Notes: generated by a model from the letters alone, not told the origin. A stretch of 64,000 nt of DNA from Salinibacterium sp. M195 (GCF_019443965.1 NZ_CP040814.1:1116001-1180000), one strand, 5' to 3'; positions 17,907 through 26,968 are shown, numbered from the stretch's first letter. Numbers and translations are program-made.

Positions 17907-18668
17907 AGGGCGGCGCACGACGGGCGGCGGCCACGCCGCAAAGCCGAGCTCGCGTGAGATATTGCGCGCGGTCTCCCGCAGCACGTTGAGCACATTGTCT
18001 TCTGGTGGCCACTCGCTCGAGGGCATCACGACGGCGACCGCGGCAATAACGCTCCCGTTGCGGTCAGCGATCGGTGCCGCAATTGACGACTCGCCGAGAA
18101 CGGCTTCGTCTTCCTCCGTGGCGATGCCGCGCTCGGCAATCTGCGCAAACTGCAGAATGAGTTTCGCGGGATCAGTGATGGTGTCTCCGGTGAGACTGCG
18201 GAGAGGTTTCTCGAACAGCTGGTCAGCGGCATCCGCGTTGTAGGTCAACAAAATCTTGCCCATCGCGGAGGCGTGCACGGGGATGGAGAGCCCGGTCTCC
18301 GGCATCTGTTCTGTACCGTCTGGCCGGTTGTTGTGGTGGATGACGATGACTTCGTCGAAGAGTTCAGCCCCGAGTCGAGTGGCGAGCCCGGTTCGCTTTG
18401 CGAGTTCTTGGGTCCAGCGCATCGCCCGCGCCCGCACGTCGAGGGTGTCGAGGTAGACGTTCGAGAGCTTGAGGAGTGCCGGGCCGAGCATGTAACGGTT
18501 GCCGTTGGGCTCTTTTGCGACGAGTCCGTGGGCTTGGAGGGACTTGACGATGCCGTGCACTGTCGATGGGGGGAGTCCGAGAAGGCCGGCGAGTTCGGTG
18601 ATTCCGAGATGGCGTGCGCCCTGAAGTGATGAGAGCACTTGTGCTGCTCGATCGATCGATTGGATCAA
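17895..18668 (-). CDS. IclR family transcriptional regulator of the dihydroxyacetone operon
   Basis: A 257-residue IclR regulator. The N-terminal winged helix runs from IQSIDRAAQVLSSLQGARHL through LGLPPSTVHGIVKSLQ, and the C-terminal effector domain spans about residues 80-245 (IPVHASAMGKILL, ATEEDEAVLGESSIAAPI). Translation starts at TTG 18668 behind GGGGAG. It is divergent from the channel-dhaKLM operon, whose promoter carries two palindromes suited to an IclR dimer, so it very likely controls glycerol or dihydroxyacetone use and its own gene. Its 3' end lies in a tandem repeat. Confidence 0.92.
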   Translation of the reverse strand: MIQSIDRAAQVLSSLQGARHLGITELAGLLGLPPSTVHGIVKSLQAHGLVAKEPNGNRYMLGPALLKLSNVYLDTLDVRARAMRWTQELAKRTGLATRLGAELFDEVIVIHHNNRPDGTEQMPETGLSIPVHASAMGKILLTYNADAADQLFEKPLRSLTGDTITDPAKLILQFAQIAERGIATEEDEAVLGESSIAAPIADRNGSVIAAVAVVMPSSEWPPEDNVLNVLRETARNISRELGFAAWPPPVVRRPADD

Positions 18669-18738
18669 CGCTGCTCCCCGTCATTAGGTCGGTATTCATT
18701 ATGTCTGCAGTGACTGTTTACTTTTGCAGCATCTCCGC

Positions 18739-18802
18739 TTGACAAGATGATAGTGAACGTAGCATATTCGACATTATCGAATAACGTTCCGATATTACGG
18801 AA
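18739..18802 (+). promoter_or_regulatory. Promoter and two operators of the channel-dhaKLM operon
   Basis: A perfect TTGACA -35 (18739-18744) with a CATATT -10 (18763-18768) at 18-base spacing. Palindrome 1 is TATTCG-N7-CGAATA (18765-18783), overlapping the -10. Palindrome 2 is TTCCG-N6-CGGAA (18787-18802), directly downstream. Both have a TTC-G/CGAA-like core, as expected for sites of one IclR-type repressor; the position implies repression. The same region must hold the IclR promoter on the other strand. Confidence 0.7.
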
Positions 18803-18850
18803 TACGGCGACACCCGGTCGCACGAACAGGTTGAGTTCAAAGGAGAACTA

Positions 18851-19609
18851 ATGGATGAGAACAAGCAGTGGCAAAAGCTGGCTGCAGAGTTTCTAGGAAC
18901 CGCTTTTCTGGTATTCGTCGGCGTTGGCTCTGTGCCCGCGACCTTCATCCTGAACGGTGACGAGCCCTTCACAATGGCGAGCCTCGGAATCATTTCGTTC
19001 GCCTTCGGTCTCATCGTTGTCGTCACGGTGTACGTGTTCGGTTACATCTCCGGCAACCACATCAACCCGGCAGTCACTATCGGTCTCGCCGTCGCCGGCA
19101 AGTTCGCGTGGCGTGAAGTTCCCGGCTACCTCGTCGCTCAGCTTCTCGGTGCTACCGCCGGTGCGTTCGCGATCGTTGGCGTTCTCGGCCAGGCCGCAGT
19201 AGACGCCGGCTTGGGAGTCGCCTCCTTCAATCCAGACACGATCCCCGTTGGCCAGGCATTCTTCGCTGAGTTCATCGGTACGTTCATCCTCGTCTTTACC
19301 GTCTTCGGTGTTATCCACCGCAAGGCAGCCCCCGGCTTCGCCGGACTCGCGATCGGTTTCGTCGTGTTCGCCGCCATCATTCCTGTTGGTCCGATCACCG
19401 GCGCATCCATCAACCCGGCCCGGACCACCGGCCCGATGCTCGTTCAGCAGATCATGGGCGGGCAAGTCGCATGGGAGCAGCTGTGGGTCTACCTCGCCGC
19501 TGAGCTGCTCGCCGGCGTACTCGCCGCTCTCGCGTTCGGCTTCATCTCGAAGACCGCCGCAGACAACACCACCCTCACCGAGGTACTCACGGAAGAGAAG
19601 GCCAAGTAA
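18851..19609 (+). CDS. MIP family channel (glycerol/dihydroxyacetone facilitator)
   Basis: A 252-residue major intrinsic protein with six membrane spans and two NPA half-helices, HINPAVTIG and SINPARTTGP. ATG 18851 follows AAAGGAG. The NPA after the second half-helix is followed by R-T rather than the R-D seen in classical glycerol facilitators or the R-S of water channels, so the selectivity is uncertain by motif alone. Its place as first gene of a DhaKLM operon, overlapping dhaK by one base, argues for uptake of glycerol, dihydroxyacetone or a related small polyol. Confidence 0.9.
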   Translation: MDENKQWQKLAAEFLGTAFLVFVGVGSVPATFILNGDEPFTMASLGIISFAFGLIVVVTVYVFGYISGNHINPAVTIGLAVAGKFAWREVPGYLVAQLLGATAGAFAIVGVLGQAAVDAGLGVASFNPDTIPVGQAFFAEFIGTFILVFTVFGVIHRKAAPGFAGLAIGFVVFAAIIPVGPITGASINPARTTGPMLVQQIMGGQVAWEQLWVYLAAELLAGVLAALAFGFISKTAADNTTLTEVLTEEKAK

Positions 19610-20607
19610 TGAAGAAACTCATCAACACCCCAGAGTCGGTACTCGCCGACGCGCTCGCCGGCATTGACGCTGCGCACCCCGAGCTGAAGGTCGACCACGT
19701 CAACCGCGTGATCTACCGCGCAGAACCCACCCGCGCCGGCAAAGTCGCCCTCATTTCCGGTGGCGGCTCGGGCCACGAACCGCTCCACGGAGGCTTCGTA
19801 GGCTTCGGGATGCTCGACGCGGCATGTGCCGGTGAAGTCTTCACCTCGCCAACCCCCGATCAGATACAGGAAGCCACCAAGGTTGCGGACTCCGGCGCTG
19901 GCGTACTGCACATCGTCAAGAACTACACCGGCGACGTCATGAACTTCGAGATGGCTGCCGAAATGGCCGAAGCGGAAACCGGAGTGAAGGTTGCCTCGGT
20001 CGTCGTCAACGACGACGTAGCCGTTCAGGACTCGCTCTTCACGGCCGGACGCCGTGGCGTTGGCCTCACCGTATTGCTCGAAAAGATCGTCGGCGCAGCA
20101 GCTGAAGAGGGACAAGACCTCGCCGCGGTCACCGCACTGGCACACCGAGTCAACGATTCCGGTCGCTCCATGGGGATGGCTCTCACGAGCTGTACCGTTC
20201 CCGCGGCAGGAAAGCCGACCTTCGATCTGCCAGACGACATGATGGAAATCGGTGTCGGCATCCACGGAGAACCCGGTCGCCACCGCGAGAAGCTGGCGGA
20301 TGCCGCCTCGATCGCCAAGCAACTGGTCGACCCGATCCTGTCCGACATGGACTTCACAGGCTCACCAGCCATTGTGATGATGAACGGAATGGGCGGAACC
20401 CCGCAGATCGAGCTGTACATCATGTACAACGAGGTCGCGAAGCTACTCGAAGCCGCCGGAGTGCAGGTTGTGCGCAACCTCGTCGGTGACTACATCACGA
20501 GTCTTGATATGGCTGGCTGCTCGGTCACCATTCTCAAGGCTGACGAAGAAATGTTGAAACTATGGGATGCCCCGGTGAACACCGCCGGGCTCCGCTGGGG
20601 AGTCTAA
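19609..20607 (+). CDS. dhaK: PEP-dependent dihydroxyacetone kinase, substrate-binding subunit DhaK
   Basis: A 332-residue protein that binds dihydroxyacetone covalently as a hemiaminal with a histidine, here His219 in IGVGIHGEPGRHRE. The glycine-rich GGGSGHEPLHGGFVG and NYTGDVMNFEMAAEMA loops of the active site are complete. It works with DhaL, which carries ADP, and DhaM, which passes phosphate from the PTS, to make dihydroxyacetone phosphate. The GHEPLH form is that of true DHA kinases, unlike the fused kinase at 35351-37039. The start codon overlaps the channel stop (TAATG). Confidence 0.96.
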   Translation: MKKLINTPESVLADALAGIDAAHPELKVDHVNRVIYRAEPTRAGKVALISGGGSGHEPLHGGFVGFGMLDAACAGEVFTSPTPDQIQEATKVADSGAGVLHIVKNYTGDVMNFEMAAEMAEAETGVKVASVVVNDDVAVQDSLFTAGRRGVGLTVLLEKIVGAAAEEGQDLAAVTALAHRVNDSGRSMGMALTSCTVPAAGKPTFDLPDDMMEIGVGIHGEPGRHREKLADAASIAKQLVDPILSDMDFTGSPAIVMMNGMGGTPQIELYIMYNEVAKLLEAAGVQVVRNLVGDYITSLDMAGCSVTILKADEEMLKLWDAPVNTAGLRWGV

Positions 20608-20612
20608 GAACA

Positions 20613-21254
20613 ATGTCTACAAGCACCATCTCTCTCGACCAACTGATCGCCTGGCTTTCGCGGTTCCGCGATCTCGTGACCGAGAAACAGAGCTACCTGA
20701 CCGAACTCGATTCGGCCATTGGCGACGCTGACCACGGCTCCAACATGGTCCGCGGCATGAACGCAGTGGTCGAAAAAGTTGGTGCAGCGCCAGCCGCCGC
20801 CGCCGATGAACTTCTGAAGTCCGTGGGCATGACCCTCGTCACTTCTGTCGGCGGCGCCGCTGGGCCCCTCTACGGCACTCTCTTCTTGCGGATGGGCGTC
20901 AGCGCTGGCTCCGTCACCGAATTGGATGGGGCCGCATTCGGTGCTTCTCTGCGCGCGGGCCTCGACGGTGTTGTTGCGCGGGGCAAGGCCGAAGCGGGCG
21001 ATAAGACAATGTTCGACGCGATCAACCCTGCGCTGGATGCCTGGGATGCTGCCGTCGCTGGCGGCGCAGACATCGCTGCTGCGGCATCCGCAGCGCTCGC
21101 TGCAGCCGAGAAGGGTCGCGATGCAACCGAACCTCTCGTTGCGCGCAAGGGTCGCGCAAGCTACCTCGGAGAACGCAGCGCTGGCCACCTTGACCCTGGC
21201 GCCACCTCGAGCACACTACTGTTCCAGGCGCTTGCCGACACCGTAGCGAGCTGA
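20613..21254 (+). CDS. dhaL: Dihydroxyacetone kinase subunit DhaL (ADP-binding)
   Basis: A 213-residue all-helical subunit that holds a tightly bound ADP-Mg pair, rephosphorylated by DhaM. The metal-binding aspartates and histidine lie in LDSAIGDADHGSNMVRGM, and GGAAGPLYGTLFLRM and GDKTMFDAINPAL follow as in the family. ATG 20613 lies 5 bases after dhaK; a longer in-frame start inside dhaK is rejected because the family begins near the helix LDQLIAWLSRF. The C-terminal ERSAGHLDPGATSS contacts the nucleotide. Confidence 0.96.
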   Translation: MSTSTISLDQLIAWLSRFRDLVTEKQSYLTELDSAIGDADHGSNMVRGMNAVVEKVGAAPAAAADELLKSVGMTLVTSVGGAAGPLYGTLFLRMGVSAGSVTELDGAAFGASLRAGLDGVVARGKAEAGDKTMFDAINPALDAWDAAVAGGADIAAAASAALAAAEKGRDATEPLVARKGRASYLGERSAGHLDPGATSSTLLFQALADTVAS

Positions 21255-21256
21255 GC

Positions 21257-22009
21257 ATGATTGGGATTGTGGTGGTGAGCCACAGCCCTGCGCTTGCGCA
21301 GGCGACGGTGAATCTTGCCCTAGAAATGGTGGGGGAGACCCCGCCGCCGATTGCCATCGCGGCCGGTGCCGGTGAGGGAATCATCGGAACCGATGCCGTG
21401 AAGGTTGCTGCAGCGATCGATGAGGTTGCCAGTGGCGACGGCGTTCTCGTCTTTATGGATCTCGGTTCTGCGGTGCTGAGCGGCACCATGGCAACCGAAT
21501 TCATGAGCACTACCGATGAGGTGAGACTCACGGATGCTCCCTTCGTCGAAGGCCTGATTGCTGCGGTCGTTCTGGCCAATGCTGGGGCGTCGCTTGATGA
21601 GGTCGATCGGGAAGCTCGTGCCGCGATGGGGCCGAAACAGAGTCAATTGGCCGATCAAGGTGATGCGCCTGATTCCCCAACGGCACCTGAAACGGCCGCT
21701 GCTGCGACCGTTGCTGCGACCGTTGACGAGATCAGCGCCGAGGCTTCGCTGATCAACCCAGACGGTTTGCACTCGCGCCCGGCCGCCGCAATCGTTCAGG
21801 CCATCGCCAAACTTGACGCGAAAGTCACGATCGCTGACGTCACTTCGGGCAAAGGTCCGGTGGCAGCGAACAGTCTGATCGGCATCATGTCTCTCGGCGC
21901 GACCAAAGACCATGTCGTGAAATTCACCGCGACAGGAGATGCCGCCCAGGACGCGATCGACCTGCTTGTTGCGATGGCCGCAGACGGCTTTGGTGAACTC
22001 AATCACTAG
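21257..22009 (+). CDS. dhaM: PTS-dependent dihydroxyacetone kinase phosphotransferase subunit DhaM
   Basis: A 250-residue two-domain protein. The N-terminal EIIA-mannose-type domain (about 1-130) has its phosphorylated histidine in VVVSHSPALA (His9), followed by VFMDLGSAVLSGTMA. An Ala-rich linker leads to a C-terminal HPr-like domain (about 165-250) with LHSRPAAAIVQAI, whose histidine accepts phosphate from Enzyme I. The EI-like third domain found in some DhaM proteins is absent. It therefore depends on the general PTS Enzyme I encoded elsewhere. It starts 2 bases after dhaL. Confidence 0.95.
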   Translation: MIGIVVVSHSPALAQATVNLALEMVGETPPPIAIAAGAGEGIIGTDAVKVAAAIDEVASGDGVLVFMDLGSAVLSGTMATEFMSTTDEVRLTDAPFVEGLIAAVVLANAGASLDEVDREARAAMGPKQSQLADQGDAPDSPTAPETAAAATVAATVDEISAEASLINPDGLHSRPAAAIVQAIAKLDAKVTIADVTSGKGPVAANSLIGIMSLGATKDHVVKFTATGDAAQDAIDLLVAMAADGFGELNH

Positions 22010-22105
22010 TCACCACACTTCGCGGCCCGTGCTGCCTGCCAGACCACTCTTTTGCGGTAAGCCGTAGCCGCAGCGGCCGAGAGTGCGGGTACGCTCGCGT
22101 TCGAC

Positions 22106-23320
22106 ATGAATCGCCAGCTCACCCTCCTCTTCGCCGCCTTTGAGGCTCTCTTGGTGGTCGCTATCGGTATCGCGATACCGCTGGTTCCGCTCACGCTCTT
22201 GTGGGGCATCCACTACGGCCTTGCGATCGACTGGACAGTGTTCTGGCGGTCAGCGGTCGACATCTGGTTAGTCGGCCATGGTGTCGATATCACTGTGGTC
22301 CTAGACCCGACCGTCGCGTCGTCTTTGGGCTTTGCTGCCGCGAGCACTCCGGTGACGATCACGATGGCGTTGCTGGGCTTTGCACTGCTTACCGTGCTGC
22401 TTGGCGTTCGTGCCGGGCGCCGTGTTGCGGAAACCTCGCACGCACTGCTGGGCACATTTGCCTCCCTTGCCACATTCGGGGCGGCGTCGCTCGTGGTCAC
22501 TTTCTCCGCCCTGCATCCGGTCGCGCATCCGTCTCTCTGGCAGGGCACACTGCTGCCGACGCTCGTGTTCGCCGTCGGGCTTCTTATCGGCAGTCAGGTC
22601 GTCAGCACGAAGAGCCGTGTTGTTGGACCGGTTCGGCGGTGGATTCTCGGATGGCCGGCTCACGTGCGCACTATCGTCGCGACTTCGTTGCGTGGTGGGG
22701 CAATCGCTGCTGCCGGCTTGCTGACCATCGCGTCAATCGTCACGACGCTGGCCATTGTGAGTTCCTATGCGGAGATCATTCGCCTGTATGAGGCATTGCA
22801 CACCGAAGTGCTTGGTGGCGTGGCCGTGACCCTGGGGCAACTCGCCCTTCTGCCCAATATCGTTTTGTGGTCAACCTCATGGTTGGTTGGACCGGGCTTC
22901 GCGATCGGGGCAGGGTCGACTGTGTCTCCATTGGCAACAACGTTGGGGCCAATCCCCGCGATCCCTGTGCTTGGCGCGCTGCCGACCGGTGAGTTCGCTT
23001 TTGGATTTGTCGGGCTTCTGGCACCCATCATCGTTGGCTTTTTGGCGGCCGCCGTGCTGGGGCCGCGAATCGCGGGGGAGTTGCGACGCCGTGAACTCGC
23101 CATAGTGGCCGCGGGTATTGGGCTGACGGCGGCCGCCATTATCGGACTACTCGTGTGGTCGTCTGCTGGAGCCGCTGGCCCTGGCCGACTGAGTGATGTC
23201 GGGCCCCAGCCGTTGATAGTGACGGCGTGGGCGTTCGTCGAGTTCTCGATCGCCGCAGGCCTCGGATTGTTGACAGCTGCTCGACCCGAGCGGGCAGATG
23301 CCGGGTTCACGCAGCGCTAG
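22106..23320 (+). CDS. DUF6350 family integral membrane protein
   Basis: A 404-residue polytopic protein with roughly nine to ten hydrophobic segments and almost no soluble part. No enzymatic motif is visible. Its position directly before purN-purH matches the actinobacterial DUF6350 family, which I recall occupying this slot in many genomes (sometimes labelled PerM-like). The function is unknown. Segments such as VTLGQLALLPNIVLWSTSWLVGPGFAIG and GFLAAAVLGPRIAGELRRRE are characteristic of the group as I know it. ATG 22106 was chosen as the first codon of the hydrophobic reading frame. Confidence 0.8.
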   Translation: MNRQLTLLFAAFEALLVVAIGIAIPLVPLTLLWGIHYGLAIDWTVFWRSAVDIWLVGHGVDITVVLDPTVASSLGFAAASTPVTITMALLGFALLTVLLGVRAGRRVAETSHALLGTFASLATFGAASLVVTFSALHPVAHPSLWQGTLLPTLVFAVGLLIGSQVVSTKSRVVGPVRRWILGWPAHVRTIVATSLRGGAIAAAGLLTIASIVTTLAIVSSYAEIIRLYEALHTEVLGGVAVTLGQLALLPNIVLWSTSWLVGPGFAIGAGSTVSPLATTLGPIPAIPVLGALPTGEFAFGFVGLLAPIIVGFLAAAVLGPRIAGELRRRELAIVAAGIGLTAAAIIGLLVWSSAGAAGPGRLSDVGPQPLIVTAWAFVEFSIAAGLGLLTAARPERADAGFTQR

Positions 23321-23329
23321 GCTGGATGG

Positions 23330-23914
23330 GTGCTCACACTCGTTGTTTTGATTTCAGGGGGCGGGTCTAATCTCGCTGCCCTCCTCGAAGCGGCCGAAAG
23401 CGCCGACTTCCCCGCTCGCGTCATCGCCGTCGGTGCCGACCGCGCTGCCGACGGTCTCGAGCATGCCGAGCATTACGGGATCCCCACCTTCTCGGTGCCG
23501 ATGTCGAGCTTCGCTAACCGCGATGAGTGGGGCGATGAACTGCTCGAGCAGATTCAGGTCTGGAAAGCCGATCTCGTGGTGTTGAGCGGTTTCATGAAGC
23601 TGCTGCCGCCGCGTGTGGTGGAAGCGTTGTCTCCAAACATCATCAACACGCATCCCGCGTACCTCCCCGAATTTCCCGGTGCCCACGCGGTGCGGGATGC
23701 TCTCGTTGCTGGCGCGACTCAGACGGGTGCCAGCGTGATTAAGGTCGACAACGGTGTCGATAGCGGTCCGATCATCGTGCAGGAGCGCGTGGCTATCGAA
23801 CCCGGCGATACCGAAGAACATTTGCACGCCCGGATCAAGCCGATTGAACGCCGACTGCTCGTGCAAACGATCGTCGACATTGCTACCAACCGCATCAACC
23901 TAAAGGAACTCTGA
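23330..23914 (+). CDS. purN: Phosphoribosylglycinamide formyltransferase
   Basis: A 194-residue enzyme of purine synthesis that formylates GAR with 10-formyl-tetrahydrofolate. GTG 23330 gives [18 protein letters not shown], with the phosphate-binding loop at the N-terminus. The catalytic Asn-His pair is in [16 protein letters not shown] and the catalytic Asp in [14 protein letters not shown]. It precedes purH by 5 bases, so steps 3 and 9-10 of the pathway are co-expressed. Confidence 0.96.
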   Translation: MLTLVVLISGGGSNLAALLEAAESADFPARVIAVGADRAADGLEHAEHYGIPTFSVPMSSFANRDEWGDELLEQIQVWKADLVVLSGFMKLLPPRVVEALSPNIINTHPAYLPEFPGAHAVRDALVAGATQTGASVIKVDNGVDSGPIIVQERVAIEPGDTEEHLHARIKPIERRLLVQTIVDIATNRINLKEL

Positions 23915-23919
23915 ATCTC

Positions 23920-25521
23920 ATGAGCGGCCCAAGCCATAACCCTGCGGACTTTCGCGAACGCGATGTAGTTCCTATCCGTCGTGCCCTCATCTCGGTGAGT
24001 GACAAGTCGCGGCTTCTCGAACTCGCTGGCGCGCTCGCTGACGCGGGTGTCGAACTGGTTTCGACCGGGTCGACCGCGAAGACAATTGCGGCCGCTGGTC
24101 ACGAGGTAACCGAGGTATCGAGCGTTACCGGCTTCCCGGAATCGCTCGACGGCCGCGTCAAAACGTTGCACCCCGCCGTTCATGCCGGCATCCTTGCCGA
24201 TTTGCGCCTCGAATCGCACGAGGCACAGCTCGACGAGCTGGGGATCAAAGCGTTTGACCTCGTCGTAGTGAACCTCTACCCGTTCGTGGAGACCGTCGCC
24301 TCCGGTGCTGCTCCCGCAGATATTGTCGAACAGATCGACATCGGCGGCCCCGCCATGGTGCGTGCCTCGGCAAAGAACCACGCCAATGTGGCGATCGTCA
24401 CGAGCCCCGACAGCTATGACGAGATCATTGCTGCGGCATCGGCTGACGGAACAAGCTTTGCGCAGCGTTACGCGCTGGCCTCTCAGGCCTTTGCGCATAC
24501 GGCTGCCTATGACACCGCAGTGTCGCAGTGGTTCATGACCGGCGCCCTCTTGGGCGAGCCGGATGCTTCGGATTCCGCACCTGCATTCCCGGCCCACATC
24601 GACGTTGCCGCCGACCAGCTCGCGGTGCTCCGCTACGGCGAAAACTCGCACCAGCATGCCGGTCTTTATGGTGTTGCCGCATCCAGCGGAATTGCCCAAG
24701 CGACTCAGCTCGGTGGCAAAGAGATGTCGTACAACAATTACGTGGATGCCGACGCCGCTTTACGCGCCGCCTATGACCATGAGTCTCCCGCGGTTGCGGT
24801 CATCAAGCACGCTAACCCCTGCGGAATCGCCACTGCGGCCACGATTGCCGAAGCTCACGTTTTGGCCCATGCGTGTGACCCGATCTCGGCCTATGGCGGG
24901 GTTATTGCGGCCAATGGCATCATTACGAAGGCGGCAGCAGAGTCAATTTCGCCCATCTTTACCGAGGTTGTTGTTGCTCCCGGCTTTGAGCCTGAGGCGC
25001 TCGAAATTTTGAAGGCTAAGAAGAACCTGCGTCTGCTCCAGCTGCCCGAGGGCTACGCCCGTGATGGCCGCGAGCTGCGCCAGATTTCCGGCGGAATGCT
25101 CGTGCAAGAGCTCGACAACCATTTCGTGCCGGCCTCGATGTGGAAGCTTGCCGCAGGCGATGCTGCTGACGCTGAGACTCTCGCAGATCTTGAGTTTGCG
25201 TGGCGAGCGGTTCGCGCAGTGAAATCGAATGCAATTTTGCTCGCAGACGGCGGAGCATCCATTGGTGTCGGCATGGGGCAGGTAAATCGAGTGGACTCGT
25301 GCCAGCTGGCGATTTCGCGCGCTGGCGACCGGGCACTGGGCTCGGTTGCCGCCAGCGATGCATTCTTCCCGTTTGCGGATGGACTTCAGCTGTTGCTCGA
25401 TGCCGGTGTTCGCGCAGTGGTTCAGCCAGGTGGTTCGATTCGTGACGAAGAAGTGATTGCTGCGGCTATTGAAGCGGGCGTCACGATGTACTTCACGGGC
25501 GAGCGCCACTTCTTCCACTAG
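23920..25521 (+). CDS. purH: Bifunctional AICAR formyltransferase / IMP cyclohydrolase
   Basis: A 533-residue enzyme that catalyses the last two steps of IMP synthesis. The N-terminal cyclohydrolase domain (about 1-200) has [27 protein letters not shown] and NLYPF. The C-terminal transformylase domain contains [11 protein letters not shown] and the catalytic KHANPCGIA, and ends in [11 protein letters not shown] and FTGERHFFH. Nothing is missing. ATG 23920 follows the purN stop closely. Confidence 0.97.
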   Translation: MSGPSHNPADFRERDVVPIRRALISVSDKSRLLELAGALADAGVELVSTGSTAKTIAAAGHEVTEVSSVTGFPESLDGRVKTLHPAVHAGILADLRLESHEAQLDELGIKAFDLVVVNLYPFVETVASGAAPADIVEQIDIGGPAMVRASAKNHANVAIVTSPDSYDEIIAAASADGTSFAQRYALASQAFAHTAAYDTAVSQWFMTGALLGEPDASDSAPAFPAHIDVAADQLAVLRYGENSHQHAGLYGVAASSGIAQATQLGGKEMSYNNYVDADAALRAAYDHESPAVAVIKHANPCGIATAATIAEAHVLAHACDPISAYGGVIAANGIITKAAAESISPIFTEVVVAPGFEPEALEILKAKKNLRLLQLPEGYARDGRELRQISGGMLVQELDNHFVPASMWKLAAGDAADAETLADLEFAWRAVRAVKSNAILLADGGASIGVGMGQVNRVDSCQLAISRAGDRALGSVAASDAFFPFADGLQLLLDAGVRAVVQPGGSIRDEEVIAAAIEAGVTMYFTGERHFFH

Positions 25522-25586
25522 CAGCTAGCGAGTGCCGAATCACGCGTACGGCAAACGCATATATTACGACCGATAGGTTGGGGACC

Positions 25587-26786
25587 ATGATCAGTGTGGG
25601 TCGGCGTTTCGCCGCAGCGTTAACTTCTGGAATTGCCGTCGCAGGCACCGTTTATGTCGCAACAGGGTTGGCGTTCTTCACGTCGAATGGTGCAGCGGCA
25701 GAGAATTTGCCGGCGATTGCTGAGTACTTCTTGCCGATGGCTCTGGTGCTTTTCGTGACCTATTCGATTGTCTCCGCGTTGGAGATTCATCGTTACTGGT
25801 TCACCGCGGCGGTAGTCGGGCTTGTGCTCGGTATGGTTTCGGCAATTGCGGGAACAGCCTTGGGGATTATCGCCACCGGCGCTGAGCTGAACGCTGAGGC
25901 GTTCACCTTCATCGTGGCGACGCTGTTGGGCACCAACCTCATCTTTGTCGTCGTCACCATCATTGCGGCGGTCACGGTCGGTCGCCGGGTGTGGAACGCT
26001 CTCACTGTGGTTCCGGCTCAACCGACTCAGTTGATTGCTTTGGTTCGCGCACCCTCATCACAATTGGGCGAGGGCGAGCTCACTCACCTCGACCGGGTTC
26101 CTGTAGACGCCGAACTCGCAGACTCCCAGTGGGAGGGCTACGTTGCGGCGCTTCGCGCCAATGGTTTCGAGACGATTGAAGTTCCGGCGGCTGACGAACT
26201 TGCGGACTCTGTCTTCATCGAAGACACCGTCGTCGTCTTCGGCGAGGTCGCTGTGCTGACGAGCCCCGGTGCCGAGAGTCGTGAGGCAGAGATCGAGGCC
26301 GTGCGCGTGAGCGTCACAGAGCTCGGTTTGGAATTGCACGAAATCACTCAGCCCGGCACGCTCGACGGCGGTGATGTGCTCAAGGTTGGTTCGACGGTGT
26401 ACGTCGGTCGCGGTGGTCGCACTAACGCGGAGGGCATCCGCCAGCTTCGCGCCATCGTTTCCCCTCTCGGCTATTCGCTGATTGCTGTCCCGGTTGAGAA
26501 GGTGCTTCATCTTAAGAGCGGTGTAACAGCGCTGCCGGATGGCACCGTTATCGGATACCCCGATCTGGTCGACAACATCGACCTCTACGATCGCTTCCTT
26601 GCGGTGCCGGAGGCCGAAGGTGCTGCTGTCGTTGTGCTGTCGGATGACGCAGTACTCATGTCATCGTCAGCGCCGAAGACTGCGGCGCTCATCGCCGATC
26701 TCGGATACCGCGTGGTGACGGTTGACGTGTCTGAGTTCGAGAAAATGGAAGGCTGCGTCACGTGCCTTTCGGTGCGCATTCGCTGA
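25587..26786 (+). CDS. Membrane-anchored dimethylargininase (DDAH) fusion
   Basis: A 399-residue two-part protein. Residues 1 to about 145 form four predicted membrane segments (for example AEYFLPMALVLFVTYSIV and TLLGTNLIFVVVTIIAAVTV). Residues 150-399 are a complete DDAH of the guanidine-modifying pentein superfamily: IALVRAPSS, SVFIEDTVVVFGE, GTLDGGDVLKVG, His308 in LHLKSGV and the catalytic Cys393 in VTCLSVR. DDAH hydrolyses methylated arginines to citrulline and methylamine. ATG 25587 was preferred to TTG three codons before. Most DDAH proteins are soluble and about 255 residues, so the membrane part is a true addition. Its job (anchor or ligand passage) is unknown. Confidence 0.88.
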   Translation: MISVGRRFAAALTSGIAVAGTVYVATGLAFFTSNGAAAENLPAIAEYFLPMALVLFVTYSIVSALEIHRYWFTAAVVGLVLGMVSAIAGTALGIIATGAELNAEAFTFIVATLLGTNLIFVVVTIIAAVTVGRRVWNALTVVPAQPTQLIALVRAPSSQLGEGELTHLDRVPVDAELADSQWEGYVAALRANGFETIEVPAADELADSVFIEDTVVVFGEVAVLTSPGAESREAEIEAVRVSVTELGLELHEITQPGTLDGGDVLKVGSTVYVGRGGRTNAEGIRQLRAIVSPLGYSLIAVPVEKVLHLKSGVTALPDGTVIGYPDLVDNIDLYDRFLAVPEAEGAAVVVLSDDAVLMSSSAPKTAALIADLGYRVVTVDVSEFEKMEGCVTCLSVRIR

Positions 26787-26797
26787 TCTGAGTCAAT

Positions 26798-26827
26798 TTC
26801 ACAAAATCGTGGTTTTGCGATTGTGAA
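26798..26827. promoter_or_regulatory. Imperfect hairpin in the gap before the ABC exporter
   Basis: Arms TTCAC-AATCG and CGATT-GTGAA pair over ten bases with a 2-base bulge and an 8-base loop (26798-26827). It is AT-richer than its surroundings. It may be an operator for the exporter genes or a weak terminator for the dimethylargininase gene. No T-run follows. Confidence 0.35.
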
Positions 26828-26968
26828 TACGTTGCGGCAGGCATATCCTAAGAGGCTGTCTGCCTAGCGTCATCCCGACGAAATGCAGCGGTTCACGGTC
26901 GCGAATTCAGTGACCCGCAGTAGTCACGATCACCGCCCTCGGTGATCCCTTCTCGTCAAGGATCCACG

